Positions 22,001-35,009 of a DNA stretch of 64,000 nt are shown piece by piece. Numbering within the stretch: position 1 is the stretch's first letter; every line of letters starts with the position of its first letter. A model generated the notes under the pieces. That model had not been told where the DNA came from, searched no databases, and saw only the letters and a program-made list of their open reading frames with translations. Source of the DNA: Nilaparvata lugens (Eukaryota > Arthropoda > Insecta > Hemiptera > Delphacidae); NCBI RefSeq assembly GCF_014356525.2, contig NC_052515.1, positions 17,644,531-17,708,530 of the forward strand. Direction: 5' to 3'. The translations under genes were made by a program, and so were the position numbers.

Positions 22001-22423
22001 GTCAGGTCACAATTTCGGGTTAAAGTCATTTTTAATAAATAATTGTAGCACATAATATCGTTCATCAAGAGAGTAAACCAATGAATAGACAATGAAACTA
22101 CTTATTAAGTTAGTATATAGAATAAACGTTAACATGGGGATCATCCACGAAGAAAGAATAAACATCGAGAACTAGTAGATGGAGAATTAGTTGGTACTTA
22201 TTTAATCACAATTTTTCAGAGAAAAATAAGAAAACGAAATGAAAAATTCACGAGAGAGTAACTAAATAAATATTATTGACACATTGTGATATTATTATAA
22301 ATTGAAATTATCAATGAGAAACTGAGTTTTTCTCACATTGAGATTTGGCTCAAATTGCAGTTGGCCAAATGATACTCTAGCTGACACAAGCAACTAATAA
22401 AATGTAAACCAATCAGAACAATT
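19025..22423. other. Non-coding stretch
   Basis: AT-rich sequence with no recognisable gene. A repeat-like patch near 20210-20275 (CCCAAGCACTAGCCTGGAGC, ATGTGGGCTTCACCC) looks like a LINE 3' end fragment with a short CAT repeat. The remainder shows nothing I can name. Confidence 0.5.
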
Positions 22424-22585
22424 TTAAGCCTACAGACTTAAGCAGCACGAACACGCGCATTTCAATTTCCATCAGCCATTTCTGTATTTGTACAGAAACA
22501 GTTAGGTACATGTATAATAAGTATAGCATCAGCTTGATAAGTGAAATGCGCGTGTTCGTGGTGCTCAAGTCTGTACGCAGCTTAA
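22424..22585. mobile_element. MITE flanked by TTAA, related to the 18.8 kb copy
   Basis: The inverted arms contain CACGAACACGCGCATTTCA and TGAAATGCGCGTGTTCGTG, extended outward to GCCTACAGACTTAAGC on the left and GCTGCGTACAGACTTGAGC on the complement of the right. TTAA occurs at both edges (22424-22427, 22582-22585). The right terminus GCTGCGT is the same as in 18839-19024. Confidence 0.8.
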
Positions 22586-23720
22586 GAAATATAATCCTGC
22601 TGATTGGTTACAGAGCATAATTGCCCATAAAAGGCTTGTATCTGAGATAATTGACTAAGCACGTTCTTGGGAATTACCACAGAGAAACGATGGATAGATT
22701 TCTTTATTCTCATTAAGTCACTAATATTATATTATATTCTAATATAATATTCTAACTTTATTCTATTCTCACTAACTAATAAACTCCTCAATCCACCTTT
22801 CAATGCTTCCAACATAGAAAATATATTTGTCACAGAGCCAGTAAACATATGTTGGAGTTTTGTCGACAGATAACCAACAAATCACACATCTCCCTGAGAT
22901 AAAAACCTATAACAATGTGAAAAAAAACCGCGACAACCTTTCCAATACGTTTCTGTCTTGTTACATGAAAGGGGTGCAGAAGAACATTGTCCAAAAAAAA
23001 CCCACAGATTTATTAGGTAGGGTCGACTCCAGTCTGTGACAACTCACCAGCCACTGAAAGGGACTTATATTCGAGAAGTAATGGACTTGAACGAAGTACA
23101 ACTGGAACACATTTCTGCCCCTGGAAGGACTTAAATGGGGGCGCACTTGGTACTTATCATCCCTTACATCTGACCATCATCCCTACACCTGTCCCTATAA
23201 TAGTTGCAGGGGTAGTTTATTGTCAGCCTCCCTTCCATCAACAACAATACACATTCACTAACCATTATTTACTGAGCCAAGTGTTAGGCTAGACAAGTAC
23301 ATAGCATTTACACTGCAACTTCATCATCCTCGTTCACAAAGGCTGTGTAGTTCAAAGGACTTGTTATATGTGTATTTAATGACAATCTACACATTATAAT
23401 ATACTGTGCCAAGTGTTAGACTGAACATTGTAACATTTATATAACAGCTCCATCATCCTTCTTTACAAAGGTTGTGTATTGTTAACGATGACATGTTACA
23501 TGTGTATTCAATAAGAATCTGAGCTACGATGACATTTATCACGGGTTTGGATGAGCATCATGAATTGATTAGTGAAATAAAGGAAGCAGGGGTGTTAATA
23601 CAGCGTTTAGCAAGTCATGCCATAAGGTGTTGAAAGTTATAACGCATCTGGCAAGTGTTAGAAAGATAGAAGAGTGTTGTAGGAGTTGTATTGTAGAGTA
23701 TTGTTGGAGTTTAATTAGAA

Positions 23721-23888
23721 TATTAAGAAATTGTCAAAACTAAAGATTTTATTCAACGTAGAAAGATTGGTTTCGGTTGTCAATCTCTGATAAATTACTA
23801 GAGCTTATCAGAGATTGACGATGGTGTAACAACCGAAACCGGTCTTTTTACTTTAAATGAAATCTGTGGTTTTCACAATTTCTTAATA
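23721..23888. mobile_element. Foldback element with a GGTTTCGGTTGT core
   Basis: Outer arms are TATTAAGAAATTGT and ACAATTTCTTAATA. Inner arms are CAATCTCTGATAA and TTATCAGAGATTG. GGTTTCGGTTGT on the left pairs with ACAACCGAAACC on the right. It is non-coding and of the same layout as 16060-16237. Confidence 0.75.
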
Positions 23889-24180
23889 TTTTTATTCAAT
23901 ATGGATAATTACCATAATATCGACCTCTCAACTAAACAAAAAGTGTTGTTGGAGTATTATTGAAGTACCGTATGACTTTGGATTCATAGCATGCCTTTTT
24001 GTGGTTGTGGAGACTCGAAGGCTGCTCTATCTCGCCGTTGAATGAATTGAGTGAAATTTTCGAGAATATGGATAAGGTCATATTCATTATAAAAGGTTCT
24101 TGAAATTTGATAGTCAAACACGGTTACGTTGCCTTCAAACAGGAACCAAAGGGAGAACAAAACAGGTACTAATCAGAATC

Positions 24181-24387
24181 GCGAACGCACACAGCAGCAC
24201 AGACACACGTCTGCAGACGTCTACAGACAGACGAGAAAAAAATCTCTCTACAGGTGACTGTCACAATGTTACAACGCACACAGCTCTTCTGTTCTTCACT
24301 TCTGTTCTTCTGTCTCCACTTGTCAGCTCTCGTCTGCATGCAGGCATTTGATATTTTATACGTCTGTCTGCTGCTGTGTGCGTTCGC
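24181..24387. mobile_element. Foldback element with 24-27 bp arms (GCGAACGCACACAGCAGC)
   Basis: GCGAACGCACACAGCAGC at 24181 is mirrored by GCTGCTGTGTGCGTTCGC ending at 24387, and the arms extend into CAGACAGACG motifs. A diverged relative with the same internal order (CAGACAGACGGAGGAAAAAT, then CACACAG and CTGTCTCCA) lies at 59090-59270. Confidence 0.75.
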
Positions 24388-24514
24388 CGATATATATATA
24401 TGCATATGCATACATAGGCCAAAATTGAAAAAAAAACATAATTTTACACTTAATATTTCAAATACCAATAGAATTTAGAATGTTCTGGAGCCACTGACAC
24501 GCATCTTCTCCAGC

Positions 24515-24543
24515 ATCATGGAGGGCCGACAGCCCTCCATGAT
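24515..24543. repeat. Perfect 12-bp hairpin with a 5-nt loop
   Basis: ATCATGGAGGGC pairs with GCCCTCCATGAT across the loop CGACA. Four more pairs (CTCC/GGAG) are possible after small bulges. Its role is unknown. Confidence 0.85.
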
Positions 24544-24686
24544 AGGAGTGTTGTGGACACTCAGATATTAGGTGGTTCATTGATTGGAAAGTATTGCTTT
24601 CCGAAAAAAATTAAGGTACCCCAATTTCTAAATTTCTATACGTTTCAAGGTCCCCTGAGTCCAAAAATGTTGTTTTTGGGTATTGG

Positions 24687-24733
24687 GTGTGTGTGTGGTG
24701 TGTGTGTGTGTGGTGTGTGTGTGTGTGGTGTGT

Positions 24734-24772
<39 letters not shown>

Positions 24773-24844
24773 TGTGTGTGTGGTGTGTGTGTGTGTGTGT
24801 GGTGTGTGGTGTGTGTGTGTGTGTGTGGTGTGTGTGTGTGTATG
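24687..24844. repeat. (TG)n microsatellite with GTGGTG interruptions
   Basis: About 158 bp of TG repeats broken by TGTGGTGTG steps at irregular intervals. It produces spurious open frames in several registers on both strands. Confidence 0.95.
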
Positions 24845-24879
24845 AGTGTATGTGCGTCTGTGTACACGATATCTCATCT

Positions 24880-25250
24880 CCCAATTAACGGAATGACTTG
24901 AAATTTGGAACACGAACAGGATCCGACACGAACAATTTAGACCAAATGCAATTCAAGATGGCGGCTAAAATGGCGGAAATGTTGTCAAAATCAGGGTTTT
25001 TTGCGATTTTCTCGGAAACGGCTCCAACGATTTTGATCAAATTTATACTTAAAATAGTCATTGATAAGCTCTATCGACTACCACAAGTCCCATATCTGTA
25101 AAAATTCCAGGAGCTCCGCCCCATCTATGCAAAGTGTGATTTTAGATTCCCAATTATCAGGCTTCAGATACAATTTAAACAAAAAATTTCGAGTGGAAAA
25201 GATTGAGCATGAGAATCTCTACTATATTAATGTTCAGTAACATTTTCACC
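24880..25250. repeat. Probable dispersed repeat following the TG tract
   Basis: The sequence contains GGAATGACTTGAAATTTGG, TTCAAGATGGCGGCTAAAAT and TTGCGATTTTCTCGGAAACG. Strings of this type are common in invertebrate dispersed repeats next to TG microsatellites. A shorter relative (CTTGAAATTTGGAACA) lies at about 59020. Boundaries are uncertain. Confidence 0.4.
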
Positions 25251-27661
25251 TAAAATAAAAAATAAGCTAGAAATTCGAGAAAATGTTATTATTCCAATTG
25301 CAAACTGTTGGCAACTGTTGATTCTATTAAATCATTCACTATGGAGAGATAGCAGACCTTGTGTGTCTACAGCGTTATTGTCCTGTCACCAGCTGGCTCA
25401 AATCTTTGAATAGTAGACTTAAGATGCGCGGGAACACTAGCGTCAGGTGATCAATTTCCATAACGGCAAGGAAAGTTGTGTGAGTGCGCCACACCAGATT
25501 TTTAAGAATGAAATCTTTTCATGTTATACCGAACCGCTTCAGGATAATATTATAGTTTATAGGCTAAGCATTTCCAACTTCAAATTCTCACTACAAAATT
25601 AGAATATTCATGAAATTCTGATAGCTGTGCAAGAGGAAAAGAAGAAAAAGAAGAATTACTACTTCTTATAATTTGTGTTACTTACTTCATGAATATCTTG
25701 TACTCATTAATTGAGGCTATTATAGAATATTAAATACCAATTAAGGTATACTAAATATTCATGCGTTTGATTGAAAATAAAACGTTCCTAAGTGTCCCGG
25801 TTTCAGTTTTCTCCAAAAACGATATTCTAATAGGGTCGAAAATTTAAAAGTAGGTGAAAATCGAAATATTATGCATTTTGTTTCAACCATTTCATTGAAG
25901 CCATATTTGAAACAGAACATGTTTTGTTAAAAACTAAAGTGCAATACAAGCAGAAAAATAGTGTTTTTGTACTCAGAGGACCTTGGAATGTATCGGAAAC
26001 TTGAAATTGTGCGAAATCTTAATTTTTTAGGAAAGCGATATTTTACCTATCAATGGTAGTAGGTAGGGCAAGGAAGGTGAGAAAAATAGAGTATATTTTA
26101 TTTTATTTCATTCATTTATCAATAAAATTTAAAGTGATAAAGTTATGACTGGGACCAGGCTCAGCCCAAAACTGTTATTCCCCCAAATTTTTGGAACAGT
26201 AGAATTCCTAGAAGATAGGTGGTGGTTCCATTTCACTTTCAATAATCTGAGTCTAATTCAGTGTCCAAAAATGAAGAACTTTGGAAGCTGTAGGTCAAAA
26301 TGAGACAACACTTGCTAAGGAGTGTGAATGAAGGAGTCAAGGCTTAGAGGGTCGTGGAGTGTTGGGGGTGGTTTCAGGCAATTCAATGCTCATTGAGCGG
26401 AGTGGTCGCTTATTTAGGAATGTTTTTGCAAGTGAAAACCCCTGTTTTTCTACCATCAAGTAGGGGGTAGTACACTAATAAGGGTAAGTTCAAGGACCAG
26501 CAAGAAAAGCATTTGTGCTTTCTGTGAGGCTTTCTCTTATACGTCTTCTTCCTGTTCTGACTCTTCTCAGTTATTTCACTACATCCTTTCCTCTTCTATT
26601 TCATTCTCCTTTCTATTCCTTCATTATTATTTTGTTTCCTCTGGCATCCCTTCTTCATCATTTCTCTTTCCATCTCTTGATATTATCATCATCCGCACTT
26701 ATCTCTTTCGTCCTCTATCTTCTCCTCCTACGATTCCAATCTTCTTCTTCTTCTTCTTCTTCTCCTTCTTCTTCTTCTTTTTCCTCCTCCTCCTTCTCGT
26801 CCTCCTCCTCCTCCTTCGCCTCATTCTCCCCTTCCAACGTTTCTGAAAAAACAAATTGGCTCCAATTTGGAGCGCAATCAGGATGTCACTGGTCTATTAG
26901 GCGTTCTGAATAATTTGCAACTGTGAGCTGAGAGCGAAATGGAAGACATAAAAAAGAATGGAGGTAGGAGAAAATAAGAAACGTGAGACATGTGATAATG
27001 TGATCCTGTGCTCAAAGTGGAAAAGTAGAATCATTGAATGTTGAAGAATATTTACTGATTGAAACAAGAAAAGTTGATATAATCATTCATATGAATAATA
27101 AAAAAAGTAAAATGAATTATTCACTTCAGACACTCCTCTGAGACTCATCTTGTAATACATATAATTAGTGTATCATTGCTTGTTCAAGTCTTACTCAACC
27201 TGATCGGGTGAGGTTCAGATTATGTTGGGACTCAAGGTTAGTTTTTAAAGATTAGGATTAGGTAGTGTATATAGACATATAAAATCGAAACGTTATTGAG
27301 TTATTCCATTCTATTGTCTCTGCAATGTATAATCCAGCGCTTTCATATAAATATAATTATTCTAAAATGGTTATTCCTTAGGAGTAGAGCTGTTATTTAA
27401 CCTTCAATTCACTAGCTATTTGTAAAAATGTATACATAAAACCACACAATATTAACGAAAATAAATGTAGCAGTATGAGAGACCTTGAACCTTTCAAGAC
27501 TAATGTTCAAGCGTGAGCTTATATTGAGAAAAAAATCAGCTCACTTGAGTGGTGAAACTTTTTGCTTCAAAATGTTTCTTATTCATGAGATTTTCTGATT
27601 CTTCCCGATTCATGGTCAACATAAGATGATACCAGCATGCAATATAATAGTATATTTCGCA
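25251..27661. other. Non-coding stretch with a pyrimidine tract
   Basis: No gene recognised. The open frame at 26515-26913 is a low-complexity serine/leucine product of a CTT/CTC-rich tract (best at about 26740-26830) and I do not call it. Confidence 0.5.
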
Positions 27662-27884
27662 CCTAGGGCCGAAAATGGGACTTTTCTGGCTCGAAATCGG
27701 TTTTCAAGTCCGAGGCCGTAGGCCGAGGACTAGAAAAGATTGAGAGCCGGAAAAACATTTTTGCCCATGGTGAGAACGTTATTTTTCGCCACACAGGAAA
27801 ATAAACAATATATATATATATATATATGAGAATAATTGTCTATTATAAGCACTTCCGAAAGCAAAAGTGGAAGGTAATAGCTCT

Positions 27885-29899
27885 AGGAGGTTTGAGGTTA
27901 GATTCTATTATACTCTGAAAATTGAATTTGAATAGTTTATAATATCTCATTATTTGTATTTCATTCATCCAAATAAAATGATAGTATATTATTACAGAAT
28001 ACTTTATTGAATTCTAAAAGCATAAAATGATTCCGTTTATCCACCATGTTCCATGATAAACGCTGTACTAGGAGGTTTGAGGTTAGATTCTATTATACTC
28101 TGAAAATTGAATTTGAATAGTTTATAATATATATCTTATCTGTATTTTATTCATCCAAATAAAATGATAGTATATTATTACAGAATACTTTATTGAATTC
28201 TAAAAGCATAAAATGATTCCGTTTATCCACCATGTTCCATGATAAACGCTGTACTAGGAGGTTTGAGGTTAGATTCTATTATACTCTGAAAATTGAATTT
28301 GAATAGTTTATAATATCTCATTATTTGTATTTCATTCATCCAAATAAAATGATAGTATATTATTACAGAATACTTTATTGAATTCTAAAAGCATAAAATG
28401 ATTCCGTTTATCCACCATGTTCCATGATAAACGCTGTACTAGGAGGTTTGAGGTTAGATTCTATTATACTCTGAAAATTGAATTTGAATAGTTTATAATA
28501 TATATCTTATCTGTATTTTATTCATCCAAATAAAATGATAGTATATTATTACAGAATACTTTATTGAATTCTAAAAGCATAAAATGATTCCGTTTATCCA
28601 CCATGTTCCATGATAAACGCTGTACTAGGAGGTTTGAGGTTAGATTCTATTATACTCTGAAAATTGAATTTGAATAGTTTATAATATATATCTTATCTGT
28701 ATTTTATTCATCCAAATAAAATGATAGTATATTATTACAGAATACTTTATTGAATTCTAAAAGCATAAAATGATTCCGTTTATCCACCATGTTCCATGAT
28801 AAACGCTGTACTAGGAGGTTTGAGGTTAGATTCTATTATACTCTGAAAATTGAATTTGAATAGTTTATAATATATATCTTATCTGTATTTTATTCATCCA
28901 AATAAAATGATAGTATATTATTACAGAATACTTTATTGAATTCTAAAAGCATAAAATGATTCCGTTTATCCACCATGTTCCATGATAAACGCTGTACTAG
29001 GAGGTTTGAGGTTAGATTCTATTATACTCTGAAAATTGAATTTGAATAGTTTATAATATATATCTTATCTGTATTTTATTCATCCAAATAAAATGATAGT
29101 ATATTATTACAGAATACTTTATTGAATTCTAAAAGCATAAAATGATTCCGTTTATCCACCATGTTCCATGATAAACGCTGTACTAGGAGGTTTGAGGTTA
29201 GATTCTATTATACTCTGAAAATTGAATTTGAATAGTTTATAATATATATCTTATCTGTATTTTATTCATCCAAATAAAATGATAGTATATTATTACAGAA
29301 TACTTTATTGAATTCTAAAAGCATAAAATGATTCCGTTTATCCACCATGTTCCATGATAAACGCTGTACTAGGAGGTTTGAGGTTAGATTCTATTATACT
29401 CTGAAAATTGAATTTGAATAGTTTATAATATATATCTTATCTGTATTTTATTCATCCAAATAAAATGATAGTATATTATTACAGAATACTTTATTGAATT
29501 CTAAAAGCATAAAATGATTCCGTTTATCCACCATGTTCCATGATAAACGCTGTACTAGGAGGTTTGAGGTTAGATTCTATTATACTCTGAAAATTGAATT
29601 TGAATAGTTTATAATATATATCTTATCTGTATTTTATTCATCCAAATAAAATGATAGTATATTATTACAGAATACTTTATTGAATTCTAAAAGCATAAAA
29701 TGATTCCGTTTATCCACCATGTTCCATGATAAACGCTGTACTAGGAGGTTTGAGGTTAGATTCTATTATACTCTGAAAATTGAATTTGAATAGTTTATAA
29801 TATCTCATTATTTGTATTTCATTCATCCAAATAAAATGATAGTATCTTATTGCAAAAACTTTATTCAATTCTAGAAGCATAAACTGATTCCGTTTCATA
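27885..29899. repeat. 185/186-bp satellite array, eleven units
   Basis: Units beginning AGGAGGTTTGAGGTTAGATT start at 27885, 28070, 28256, 28441, 28627, 28813, 28999, 29185, 29371, 29557 and 29743. Two variants alternate. A is 185 bp with ATATCTCATTATTTGTATTTC. B is 186 bp with ATATATATCTTATCTGTATT. The order is A B A B B B B B B B A, and the last unit is diverged and truncated. Units are otherwise almost identical, so the array expanded recently. No coding. Confidence 0.97.
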
Positions 29900-29989
29900 A
29901 ACTATTTTGTAAACACGTTCACATCAAATCAGAATCAGCTGACTTCAAGGTTATTTTACAGTCCTAGGGCCGTAAAAATTTTACCGGCC

Positions 29990-32900
29990 TGGTCAGAAAA
30001 CAATCACTTTCGGCCTCCATATGACGCACGTAAACCAGCTCATTACATCCAAGTGGGGCGAAAAATATTTTATGTTCAGTCCATTGTACTTTTTCGAAAA
30101 ACTATTATGGAAAAACTCATTGATAACGACATCATGTAACTTAACCATAGAGAAACGGAAAACACTAGACTTATACAAAACAGAAACCAAATTAATTATT
30201 ACCCCATTTCTATTATTTAACCTATGATAGTGACCCACCAAGCGCGCCCTACTAGTTTGCAACTAGCTCGCGCGCGTGACTTCGCGTAGATGCACTCACA
30301 CTCATACACGTCTGCACAAAAGCAGATAACACACAAGCACACATACTCGTAAACAGAGCCGATGGGTAGGTATCCAGTTGACACCTTGATTACCCTGGGG
30401 GCTAAACGGGGTTTACCCTGTGACACACACACACACACACACTCATATATACATACATACATTGTGTAGTCCCCAAGGAGTTGCAATAGACTTTGGACTG
30501 ATCATGGAGGAATTGAAACTCACCAACACTGCGACCTCTCTATATTAGTATGGCATCTATGGTGGTGCCAGCACACCGCATCGTATCTCGCGACCTCTCT
30601 ATATGCATGGCATGGCATGCAATATCTATGCACAAGTGATGTGATTTTGAGAAGCTAACCTAGCAGACTACTTCATACTGCAGCGGCCGCTAATTGCATT
30701 ATTAGTAGTGCACCCGCCTGATTCAGTTATCACTGAATGTTGATGAGTTGGCTTGTGAAGGGGTGGCTAGGGGGTCGGAAGCACCCCCCCTTCCAAACCC
30801 ATCCATATATTGGGTACACTGTGGGTTGGTTATAGTTGGTATAAAGCTGAAGGTATATTGAAGGTGAATTGTTATAGAACAGACTTGCTATAGAGAGGAG
30901 ATTCTCAAACCAAAGTGGATATGAAACTGAAAATTATTGTTTCCTATAATAATTAGACTCAAGCTAGACTAGACATTCCTATCAGAAATATGCTTGTTCT
31001 GATGTTGTTCTAGCTTGATGGGATTCTTCAACTTGGGCTCAAGAGAATTGAAGTAGATTGTTAGTTGGTGTAGAGGTGGGTTATAGATAGATCGACTTTC
31101 TCATCAGTTGTTACTAGGCTTTTCGCCTATGGTAACATGGTAACAAAGTGTTACGAATATACAAGTAACCATGACAGATAATGCTATGGAATACAGCTTG
31201 GTAGGCCTATAGAAGAGAGTTTAGTATAGGAAAAAGTACTGTATAGAACAGTATCCATCCTAGAGAGAAGTTGACGTTGAAACAGAGTTTATTATAGAAC
31301 AAATCGGAGTATAGAAAAGAGTCTAGTATGGGTCAGAGCTTGTGAAGAACAGATATAACAGTGCTTGTAAAACCAAAGATATAATGGAGCTTGAAATTTC
31401 TTTTTAAAAGCGTTGAATATGGTCATACTCAAGAGCTTCACTGACAAAGTTAGGCATAGAAGAGAGTTTATTATAGAAAAGAGTTTATTGTACAACTAAT
31501 CAATTTGACTATAAAACAGAGTTGGTACAAATCAGATTTTGATAAACACTGATCTTTTTAAACCAAATATATTATGGAGCTAGCAATTATTATTGTTATC
31601 CTAAGCTCAAACTCAATAATATCAATATTACCCTTTATCAGAGCTGTACTAGATTTATTTGTCCTTCTAAACCCTGAAAAGTCCAATTTCACGTGATTAT
31701 TATCAAAGCTTCACGCTTATCAAAGTGATTAACTTATAAGTTATAAACTTATTATCAAAGTGATTATTCACGCTTCTGGAGGAGAAGTTAAATTCTATTT
31801 GTATCTATTTCAATAGTTATATTATGGATGGGCTTTTACTCTGTCAACCATCATACTAAAGACTCTCACATTCATTGGAGAAGATAGAAATAATATAAAA
31901 TATTAATAGTAAATATTAAAAGCTATAGGAGGAGAAAGTGAACAGGTAGGCTGCTGGTACAGTATTGTACAAGCTTGACAGCTCTCATTGGCCAGCTAAT
32001 CCAGGTGTGGAAAGTGGAAGTGACAAGTTTCAATCAATCACTGCGCTTCTATTTTAGCTTCGCCATTCAGTTTTCCTACGATGGTCAATCTGAATTCTTC
32101 ACTTCGAATGAATAATTATTGATTTTCAATCTCATGTTCGATGAACATTCGATTACTTTTTGTAGATAATAAAGGTGTCGAACTGTATTCATATAATAAA
32201 AACATTCCGGAGCTTGTATTCAGCAAAAATATTTTGAAATTCCGTCAGTAATTAGTCAAATGGAGAACTTGGAAAAATTTGTCACCCTCCCACATTGCTA
32301 TGTCCACTTTTAATTTCATTCCTGCAGAGCAACAATTTTTTTGACAAGCCTCGTGTTTCAAAAATTGCAATTCCCTTCGAATTTTTACGCCAGTTCTTAA
32401 TTGAAAAATGAAATTTAATTGATTTCATTTGCGCTCTGTCATCCCTCTCTTACCCCTTCTTTCACTTTCCGACGCTGCGTTTGATGAAAAACAAGAGGGT
32501 TGCAAAAATTTTGGGAATTCAATCAACACTTTTTCGACGTTTTAATTATTGGGGACAATTTTTGTGGGGTTGACGGTTCAATTTTGGACAAAGCTGCACA
32601 GCAAGATAACTGTTCAAAGCTTTTGAAAATACAGGATCATGATTATTTGTTCACGTTCAAGTTTGTATTTTATATGATTTGTTTTAGAATTTGTTCATTT
32701 TCCAAAAAATATTTTTCGTTCTTCAATAAATCCTTCCTTTTGTATACATCAACTACTATTCCTTCACAACACTTTACAGACTCAACTCTCTCAATTTCGA
32801 CATAATAGCCTTTTTTATTACTAGCTATCCATCTAAATACTGAAAAAAGTGAATACCACATAATTAGCTCACGTTGAATCTTCTTATCTCTTACAGTATT

Positions 32901-33070
32901 AGACACCTTCATGATTCAAAGGCAAATATACTCATTTATATTGAATATATTCACAGATAATATACTCGTATCGATATTAATTTCCATTTGAACTGTTAAG
33001 GATGGTATGTTACAAGTTACAAAAGTTGGTGTAATTTACTCGAGATTAATACATATTAGCGCCTATCTGT
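29990..33070. other. Non-coding stretch
   Basis: No gene recognised. A short (AC)n run lies at 30422-30442. Sequence at 31240-31520 has degenerate repeated strings (GAGTTTATTATAGAA) that suggest an old tandem duplication. Confidence 0.5.
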
Positions 33071-33257
33071 TTTAAGTTACACACACATCGATTTTTGGAC
33101 GTTTGAAATTCGCGGTCCTTATGATTTCTATCAGATTCAACGGAACTTGGCAAATATCATCTGTTTGACATCAATTATGTTAATTAAATCTAATAGAATT
33201 TATAAGGACGGCAAAAAATCGTACGTCCAAAAATAAATGTGTGTGTAACTAGCCTTA
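33071..33257. mobile_element. MITE-like foldback element
   Basis: The left arm AGTTACACACACATCGATTT with TTTTGGACG is mirrored by CGTCCAAAAA and AAATGTGTGTGTAACT on the right. A second nested pair is GTCCTTATGATTTCTATCAG against TTAGATTAAATTCTTATAAGGAC-type sequence at about 33190-33215. TTAA is present at the left edge only. The interior resembles that of the MITE at 18839-19024. Confidence 0.65.
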
Positions 33258-34159
33258 CAGTACATGATACACTAAAGATTTATACTGTGGCTGACCCTTA
33301 AAACTTAGGATGAAAAATCTACATCCCTGGATTACTCTAATTGTTTTTAAGACAATAATAATATTTCTCAACTAAATGTTTACTTATCATACCTTGTTAA
33401 TTCGTTAGTAATCTCATAAGATAATGTACTAATATCAATCTGTACGTATAAATTGATAAACTGATGAAATTTTACAAATATCGAAAGACTTAAAAGAGCT
33501 ATACTGTGTTATCATAGGCCTACTTCACTACAGTCAATCTGTACGTGGAAAAATTGAATACGAATTGAAAATCAGCAGAAATGAAAACTTTTTCACACAT
33601 AGTTTCAATTTGTGATATCTTTTATAAACAACAATTTATACAGTTCTCAATCCTGGAGTAAAGGGGGCTCTATCACAGAAGCTCTCTACCTAATTTCATG
33701 CTCACTCGACTCAACAACAGTGTAACCTAATCTCTTCACTCACTAAATACATCTATCAATCTTCAATCTTCCCACGCTACCCACACAAAAGATGAATGAA
33801 CACGTCAATTGATACTCGAATAACAATCACCGTAACAAACAAGATTTGTACAGTAGAAGCGTCAAAACGGAAGAACAACAATCGTTACTACAAAAACAAG
33901 CGGAACATCCCTATTGAGAGATTTACTTTGAACTGTCGGCATTGAATGAATGGGAAGCATTGATGTTGTTATTTTATAAGGAATGCTGACAGTGTGCAGT
34001 GAATCCGATCATAGATAGGTCTGTCATTCGTATAAGTGACCGTAAAATGTCTACGATTACCATACACGTGCCCATTGTCAAAAGCAGAGCAACCCCTCTT
34101 TCAAGTATCCCACGATAAGTATGTGAAGGTAATAGGCCTACTATCACTACTGATGACAA

Positions 34160-34330
34160 AGATGATTATGATGATGATGATGATGATAATGATGATGATA
34201 ATGAACACTTTGTACTGTTAGTAATGGTGTTGATGATCATGACGAGATATAAGATGATGATGATGCTGCTGCTACTGCTGATCATGATGATGATGAAGTT
34301 TCTCTTCCTTGACGATGGTGATGTCATCAT
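34160..34330. repeat. GAT-rich trinucleotide region
   Basis: Runs of GATGATGAT with small interruptions give Met/Ile- or Ser-rich spurious frames. Simple-sequence DNA. Confidence 0.85.
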
Positions 34331-35009
34331 TGGTGCTATTGTTGATGTGCCAGTCAATGAAAAAAGAAAGACAGCGTTTCAGAGCAAAAAAACCTAGAAA
34401 TGCAGGGTGTAATTGAAATATTTTTGAACTAATTGGAAGTACGATATATTCATTGAATCATGAATCACACAAGCTTCAGATAGAATTAACTTTCTATCAA
34501 ATTTTAGTAGTTGAGAGTTGTTCGAATAATTGAGAATCTGATTGGGAGTTCAGATTCGTCTTAATGGTTGAATAGAGAGAACAGGTTTCCAATCACAATC
34601 TTTATAGCATCTTCTTGATCTGATCAGATTTGATTGTGTTGTTTGCTATAGGCAAGCAAAACATGCATGACTAAAAATGTTCTCAAAAATCGTTATTCGA
34701 ACCTGTAAATACGACCCTACAGCCTCTTAAAACTTTTATAAATTTGAGTTCATCAATACAGCAATATTGATTTTAAATTCAATGATAATTTTGAAAACAA
34801 CTGCCACTATTATTAACTGCTATTGAGATGGATTTGAAGACAGTAAATATTGCATTTATATTTGATTGAAGTTCTACGGCTTATACCATTTAAAAAACAA
34901 TCGTCATATTGTTCATTTTTGAAAAGACAATTTGAAGACTGATTATATTAAAACGATGACTTATATTCGACTGAAATATGATGGCCCAATATTTTGAAAC
35001 TCTGAGCCG

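Noticed and set aside
24553..24913. Cys/Val-rich or His/Thr-rich proteins at the TG tract
   Set aside because: Pure microsatellite translation.
26515..26913. Ser-rich 132-codon frame with a signal-like N-terminus
   Set aside because: Low-complexity CTT/CTC tract without similarity or splice context.
27885..29899. Tandem gene family or miRNA cluster in the 186-bp array
   Set aside because: Units contain stops in all frames and show no strong precursor-like hairpin by eye; a satellite is the simpler call.
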